64,000 bases of DNA from Diphasiastrum complanatum (taxonomy: Eukaryota > Streptophyta > Lycopodiopsida > Lycopodiales > Lycopodiaceae): assembly GCA_029204225.1 (NCBI GenBank), contig CM055102.1:15031708-15095707 (forward strand), in the 5' to 3' direction. Below the pieces are notes generated by a model. That model did no database searches, was not told the origin of the DNA, and saw only the letters and a program-made list of their open reading frames with translations. Below, in pieces: positions 58,692-64,000 of the stretch. The position numbers and the translations under genes are program-made. Each line of letters opens with the position of its first letter. The stretch's first letter is position 1.

Positions 58692-59337
58692 AGATTGATC
58701 AATGAACAGATTACTTGAAAAATCTAAGGCAAGAGCACAATGGCATTGAAAAAACCTGCTTCTTACTATGAGAAATGGATATCAGAAATTATTCTAAGTG
58801 CTCACTATGGGAAAAACAGCCTGCTCTCGAGTAGAGAGAGAAAATCAAGACATAAAACTCGGGTAGAGAGAGAATGAGCCCAAAACACCAAAACCTCAAT
58901 ATTCATAATATGACAAAACATGCCAAAGTTTCCCTACATCAAAGAGGCTCGAATTCCTATAGTGGAGTTGCATGGAAAGTCCACTTTACTTAGTTAACTC
59001 AACTACCAAGGATCCACATGTAAAACTGCATGCATGGATATTGCATGTACTGCATGTCAACTCTCAAAATTGCCTAGACATGTGTAGATCATAAAAACTA
59101 CTTTGCATGTTGCATGCACTGAATGCATGTTGCTTGCATGCACTCTTAATGACGTTTCATGTAATCTAACTTTTGCATGACATTAAGATTGAATCTACCT
59201 AACTCAAACTCGACCTATTCTAGAAGGTTATGTGCTCAATTCACATACATTTATGTACAATAAAATATACAATGGAAATAGGATGGGCATGGCCCCAAAA
59301 CTCGAGATAGGGAGATACAATTTTACTAATCTTCACA
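58692..59337 (-). repeat. Truncated copia LTR, same family as 17174-17903
   Basis: It aligns with the LTR at 17.2-17.9 kb from AGATTGATCAA to the terminal AATCTTCACA. The first 75 bp or so (plus-strand left end) are missing, and no PBS or coding region adjoins. It is probably a truncated solo LTR. Confidence 0.85.
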
Positions 59338-59339
59338 AT

Positions 59340-60060
59340 GAGCTGTAAGCGATCCAAAGTATTTCTGATAACCTCCCCTTTTTCCAAAACGATCTTGTCC
59401 TACAACCATGTCAATCCTGATAAAAGTTCAGCTTCTTAATTGGCAAGTCGCTCTTTGCACCGCTTCCTTGTCCTTCTTTTCCCTGTATCGAGTAAATTTT
59501 CTTCTTTTTCCTTGGCCAGACAGGAGAAAGCTGGGATTATTAAGATTGAAAGTGCCTATACATTTACTAGTCTAGTTCTAGAAAAATTTACCCTGTAGAG
59601 TGGAGAAGCTAGGTCTTTTGAGCAAACATTCGATATCTCTAATGTTCTCCAAGATGAGTGAGGAGCTTAGTAGAGGGATTTGCGGCAAGTTTTATAGATG
59701 CATCAATCATGTATTGGCATGGATAAAGAAAGGTAATCTAAGCTTTGACAATTTCCCTAGCAGGTTTGTGTAGCCAAAGGAACAAAGCATTGAGTTGATT
59801 TTGCAGTGAGGCACCCAGAAAGAAAATGCTAACATTATTCATCATATACCAAATGGCATGGTCAAACCAGATAATAGATGACTGATTTTTACACTTGTCT
59901 CCACATCTACACTTGAAGAAAGGTCGTTTCCAATTCTAGATTCTAGCTTGGTGGAGATTCATCCTATTAAAACCAGTGTCAAAATGTCCACCAATACGTG
60001 CCCAAGTTTGCTCAGAAGGGCACCGGGAGGGCTCAAATTTGCTCATACGGATAACAGTTT
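59340..60060 (-). other. Possible decayed LINE sequence
   Basis: Piecewise minus-strand translation gives GGHFDTGFNRMNLHQARI, RPFFKCRCGDKCKNQSSI and FFLGASLQNQLNALFLWLHK with stops between. It looks like once-coding sequence with Cys pairs. The family is not certain. Confidence 0.25.
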
Positions 60061-61606
60061 CAAAGGCAATAGGGGTCTCAACAGTAGAATTTTTGTTTAG
60101 AGCAGCCTATTTACAAGTATGGACTTCTTTTTCAGTAAGATGGCTGAAAAGTATACAGTACTAATGAAAATACCGTAAAGCGAAACATATCTCAAGATGG
60201 TACCTGCCACCATCCCACCACACAAAACCGCAAAAGTTAGCATAGTGAGGAAGACAGGTGTCAACACTAAATGTCAATTGTTATCCACGTACAAAATATG
60301 TTAAGCTCAACTAATCAGCTTGCAAAGTAAAATAAAGTTTATTGTCGTCCAATCTTCCCTTACTAGTTTTTTGTTATGAGTACTACGGCCAAACCATGCT
60401 AGCACCGTATCAAGGCATCTGCCATACTGATCAGTTTGTTGGTTTTAGGTCCGTGTCGTTAAATAAAACACATTACACATTTGAAAACAAGCCAAAAGAG
60501 CATAGCAAATAATGAGCGTGAAAGCGGTTGTACCGGTACATGAGTTTTGCGGCAAATCCATGCCATCCCATCACTCTTGTCTATGAACCAACAATGTACG
60601 ATGCCCGTGACTTCTTGAGCAAATCCATGCTATACAAGAGTCCGCAAACCTTACTTACCGTTCTTACACTTTTAAGTCATACTAGTGCTTTAAGACATTA
60701 CCCGAGAAATTGTTATAAGATAGTGCAAGTAAACATTTGCGTAAGCCTATTCATACGAAGACCGGGGCAAATCCCTGCAATTCTGATCCTTGGCATGAAT
60801 TCGTTCTTGGTACAAAACCATGCACTACAAGAACACACAAAGAAGTACGCAAATCCTTGTCTAGAAACCAGCCTGCTATATACTCCAGGGTTATGATCAT
60901 TCAAAAAGCAAGCATTGATCTATTACGTGAAAAATATACACGGTTATCATATCATATTGCCTTTTAAAAAAAAAAAAAACCTTTATCAAGCTTACTCTGT
61001 CACTTTGAGCCATACAAATAGAAACTTGTGAAAATACATGCTTTTCTGACCTGAATGGTAGACGAGACTGATTCTTGCGAAGCGATCACATTCGTGGTAT
61101 GTAAATGTGAAGATTGACCTTCCGTATCCATATCTAAAAAATGTAATAGCGTAGAGACATGTGTACGAGTACTCCGATTAGTTTATAGCATATAATGAAT
61201 GAGTTTGTTTTCTTCTTTTGAAAGCAAATTCCGGAGTGTAAATGTTTTGAGTGTCATACGTACCTTATACTTGCTGTCAACCGGAGTATACCTAACCCCT
61301 TTGTGCTCTTTTATGCTGTAGAATTGTATGAGACATAGATAATCATGTATATAATCATTAATCTATTATCGTAGTGAGCTTTCTTTGGATACTGAGACAC
61401 ATACACTTAGATAACATTCGATTATAGTCGTTTCTTTCATCAACCATCAGTATATTGTGATAACGACATATTTCTAGCATATATGTGTAAGAACTTGTGA
61501 AGAATAAAGCATACATCGTTGTCAACCAAGCGAGCTATTCTAGTTTACATACATCTACTCGCTGGTCAGCGATTTCCAACAAAAAATCTCAACGCTGACA
61601 GCGCTA
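60061..61606. other. No gene seen
   Basis: Mixed sequence with short ORFs and no domain. A 14-A run lies at 60967-60980. Confidence 0.4.
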
Positions 61607-62059
61607 TTAAGCGCCTTCATACTCGCTCTGTAGCATTCCATCAATACTATTAGCTACCTCAGCGATTTCATGTATATATGTAGCGCTACCATAGCCTTCA
61701 TCGCTGTTAGATAGGCTCAGATTCGAGCACCCGCAGATGGCCATCACTGGCAAGTATTGCAAGTATTGCAAGCTATCATGCATGCGTACAACAATATTTG
61801 ATCCTCTCATATGCTTGCTAACAAAGCTATTGCAAAAATGACAAGAATACCAAAGGTTGCAACCGAAATCATTCATCTCTTTTGCATACAAAGCTTTCAT
61901 AGCAGAAGTAAACAAGTAAGAAGGCCACTTACCAAATGGTTCTGGAGTATGCTCTCTGATCGTTGCTATGTAAGCTCTCACACTACATTTCTTGTCAAGC
62001 CGAAGCAAAAGGTAATAGAGGATGATGAGAGAAGAGGAGAGAGGGCGTGGAGAAGGCAT
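61607..62059 (-). CDS. Unrecognised 150-residue ORF behind a TATA box
   Basis: On the minus strand TCTATATAAGG (62079-62089) lies about 20-30 bp before the ATG. The frame is uninterrupted: a hydrophobic N-terminus (SSSLIILYYLLLRL, a possible signal or membrane segment), then EHTPEPFGKWPSYLF, CNLWYSCHFCNSF, LPVMAICGCSNLSLS and an acidic end. It does not resemble retroelement proteins. I do not know the family. Spacing between TATA and ATG is tight, so the true start may be a later Met. It could be a chance ORF. Confidence 0.35.
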   Translation of the reverse strand: MPSPRPLSSSLIILYYLLLRLDKKCSVRAYIATIREHTPEPFGKWPSYLFTSAMKALYAKEMNDFGCNLWYSCHFCNSFVSKHMRGSNIVVRMHDSLQYLQYLPVMAICGCSNLSLSNSDEGYGSATYIHEIAEVANSIDGMLQSEYEGA

Positions 62060-62078
62060 TCAAGCCCAATCCATCCTT

Positions 62079-62089
62079 ATATAGATGCA
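62079..62089 (-). promoter_or_regulatory. TATA box (TCTATATAAGG)
   Basis: It is a close match to the plant TATA consensus on the minus strand, upstream of the 61607-62059 ORF. Confidence 0.45.
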
Positions 62090-62277
62090 TTTGAAACAAG
62101 AGTACTCAAGAAGCAAAGGGATCGTCTCCGGAGGAAATGCCTTCATTGATCTTGACCGTTGAAGTGGCATTGGTGGTTTTCAAATTTCCCTCCAAAAGTT
62201 ACAAAGGGTCATATATCTTTAAAAAAAAAAAAAAAAACCAAGGGCTACGTGTAGAATGAAGAAGTTGCGTACCATTC

Positions 62278-62985
<708 letters not shown>

Positions 62986-62989
62986 CAAA

Positions 62990-63730
62990 TTATTGCTCTA
63001 CCCTCCTAGTTTTGCTACATGTGATCAAATATCGCAGCCAGGAGCTTTGGCATCTTTGAGAGGACATTTGAAGAGAAAGTGTCCCTTTTCCCCACATTTG
63101 AAGCATCTACCTTCCTTGCAAAAAAAAACTTGCATTTGCTCCTTTGAAAGGTGTTCAATCTTCTCTTTGGGTTTGAATTTGTAGATTTAGAATCATTCCT
63201 CTTATTCTCACTTCCATTTCAATGGTGGTCATGTAATTATATCCTAGTACCATAATAAATGACTTGTTCTAGCATCTTTGACATTTATTAGAGCTAACCC
63301 ATATTGCATGTTCCTATGCAAAACGAAATAAAACTTTATCTTTTGCACTTTCTTAAAAAAATGATGCAACGTTTGAACTTTCAAAAGCAACTCCCAAAAC
63401 CTTCTAACATACTCAACTACCTTTTCATTTTTTTTTTGCCTGAAAACATCCCATGTAGGTAGAATGTCTTTCTTATGAATGAGCTTTGATTTGCATTGTA
63501 AAACTATGGCAAGTGGATGTAGCTTCATGATTAAATTTCGTTGTTGCCACCAAAGAGATGCATATTTATCTACATACAAGGTTGGAAAACAAATTTTAGA
63601 ATGATTGGAATATCTATTTTTCTCGAAAATGTGTATCAAGATTCCTAATCCATGCAAGTAAAATCTCTATTCTGTAATATCTCCATCAAACGTAGAAAAC
63701 TTGAAAAAGTTTACCATCAATCTTTGCATA
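62990..63730 (-). pseudogene. Ty3 gag with CCHC knuckle
   Basis: On the minus strand, upstream FFKFSTFDGDI and then the frame 63244-63657 with LYVDKYASLWWQQRN and FRQKKNEKVVEYVRRFWELL fit a Ty3 Gag domain. After a frame change, 63180-63040 gives FKPKEKIEHLSKEQ and the knuckle CFKCGEKGHFLFKC. No protease or RT follows downstream. It is a broken capsid gene. Confidence 0.75.
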
Positions 63731-64000
63731 ATAAACTCCTTCTTCTTGGTTGAGAATAAGAAGATCACTTGGGAAAAGCATAGACAATGACTATAGTGAG
63801 GAGAGGAACTCAAAGAGCTTCATGAAGAGCTATCCATCTCTATTGGAGTTGTAGAGTCCATCCACCTTGAACATAAAAATCAAGGCCAAAAGTATGAATA
63901 AACATGTGAATCTTGAGGTCTAACTCTCAAGGTCTCCCAAGTGTAATCGATTTTATTGAATAAGTCTTGTAAATGAAAAGAGATTTGAGTAGAAGGAGAA
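63731..64000. other. Leader of the minus-strand Ty3 element, to window edge
   Basis: On the minus strand this lies upstream of gag and carries no gene. An LTR may lie beyond the window. Confidence 0.4.

Overview
This is a stretch of a large, transposon-filled land plant nuclear genome. The evidence is spliceosomal GT..AG introns, copia elements primed by TGGTATCAGAGC (initiator tRNA-Met), Ty3 chromoviruses, DUF659-type hAT transposons and TTTAGGG telomere-like motifs. A 31-kb intron and a LINE-type tail of a kind I associate with non-angiosperms hint at a fern, lycophyte or gymnosperm, but the species is not resolved. No tRNA, rRNA, CRISPR array or bacterial operon is visible.

The host gene I can support best is a group A bZIP transcription factor (AREB/ABF/ABI5 family, abscisic-acid signalling) on the minus strand. 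Exon 1 (54176-55141) carries the C1, C2 and C3 regions and the basic region. Exon 2 (54001-54072) carries the leucine zipper. The matching C-terminal exon, ending in LRRTRSTYW and a stop, lies at 22870-22941. The model has two phase-0 introns, 103 bp and 31,059 bp, and predicts 369 residues. Roughly two thirds of intron 2 is recognisable transposon sequence. A candidate 5'-UTR intron lies upstream of the ATG, and a poly(A) signal candidate lies at 21791-21796. A second possible host gene is an unrecognised 150-residue ORF behind a TATA box (61607-62059, minus).

Layout. 1-760: old LTR of a Ty3-like family. 1030-7833: plus-strand copia, split by a minus-strand copia (1512-6889) that sits in an exact AGGAG target duplication but has mismatched, inverted ends. 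7834-13080: no genes. 13081-13723: copia RT/RNase H fragment, abutting a broken Ty3 element (13708-16735). 17174-17903: copia LTR. 18050-19490: another copia RT/RNase H. 20-22.8 kb: duplicated AT-rich sequence downstream of the bZIP stop. Intron 2 then holds a Ty3 element with an extra ORF after pol (24.6-29.9 kb), three hAT elements (A 32026-37897, B 38774-42745, C 44059-46151), a copia integrase scrap, a chromovirus in which gag runs straight into the chromodomain (47.2-49.6 kb), and a Ty3 RT scrap. That scrap is followed by a small palindromic element (D), which contains an 80-bp end-to-end derivative (E) of the B/C family. Beyond the bZIP are a LINE tail, a truncated LTR, the small ORF, a 160-bp GA array and a Ty3 gag.

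No transposon here looks able to move by itself: every coding region has stops, frameshifts or a missing catalytic segment. The most notable points are the 31-kb intron separating the zipper from its conserved C-terminal motif, the hAT-like elements whose subterminal motifs have diverged completely (GGTACC, CCGGAC, AACCGT), and the inverted-end copia.
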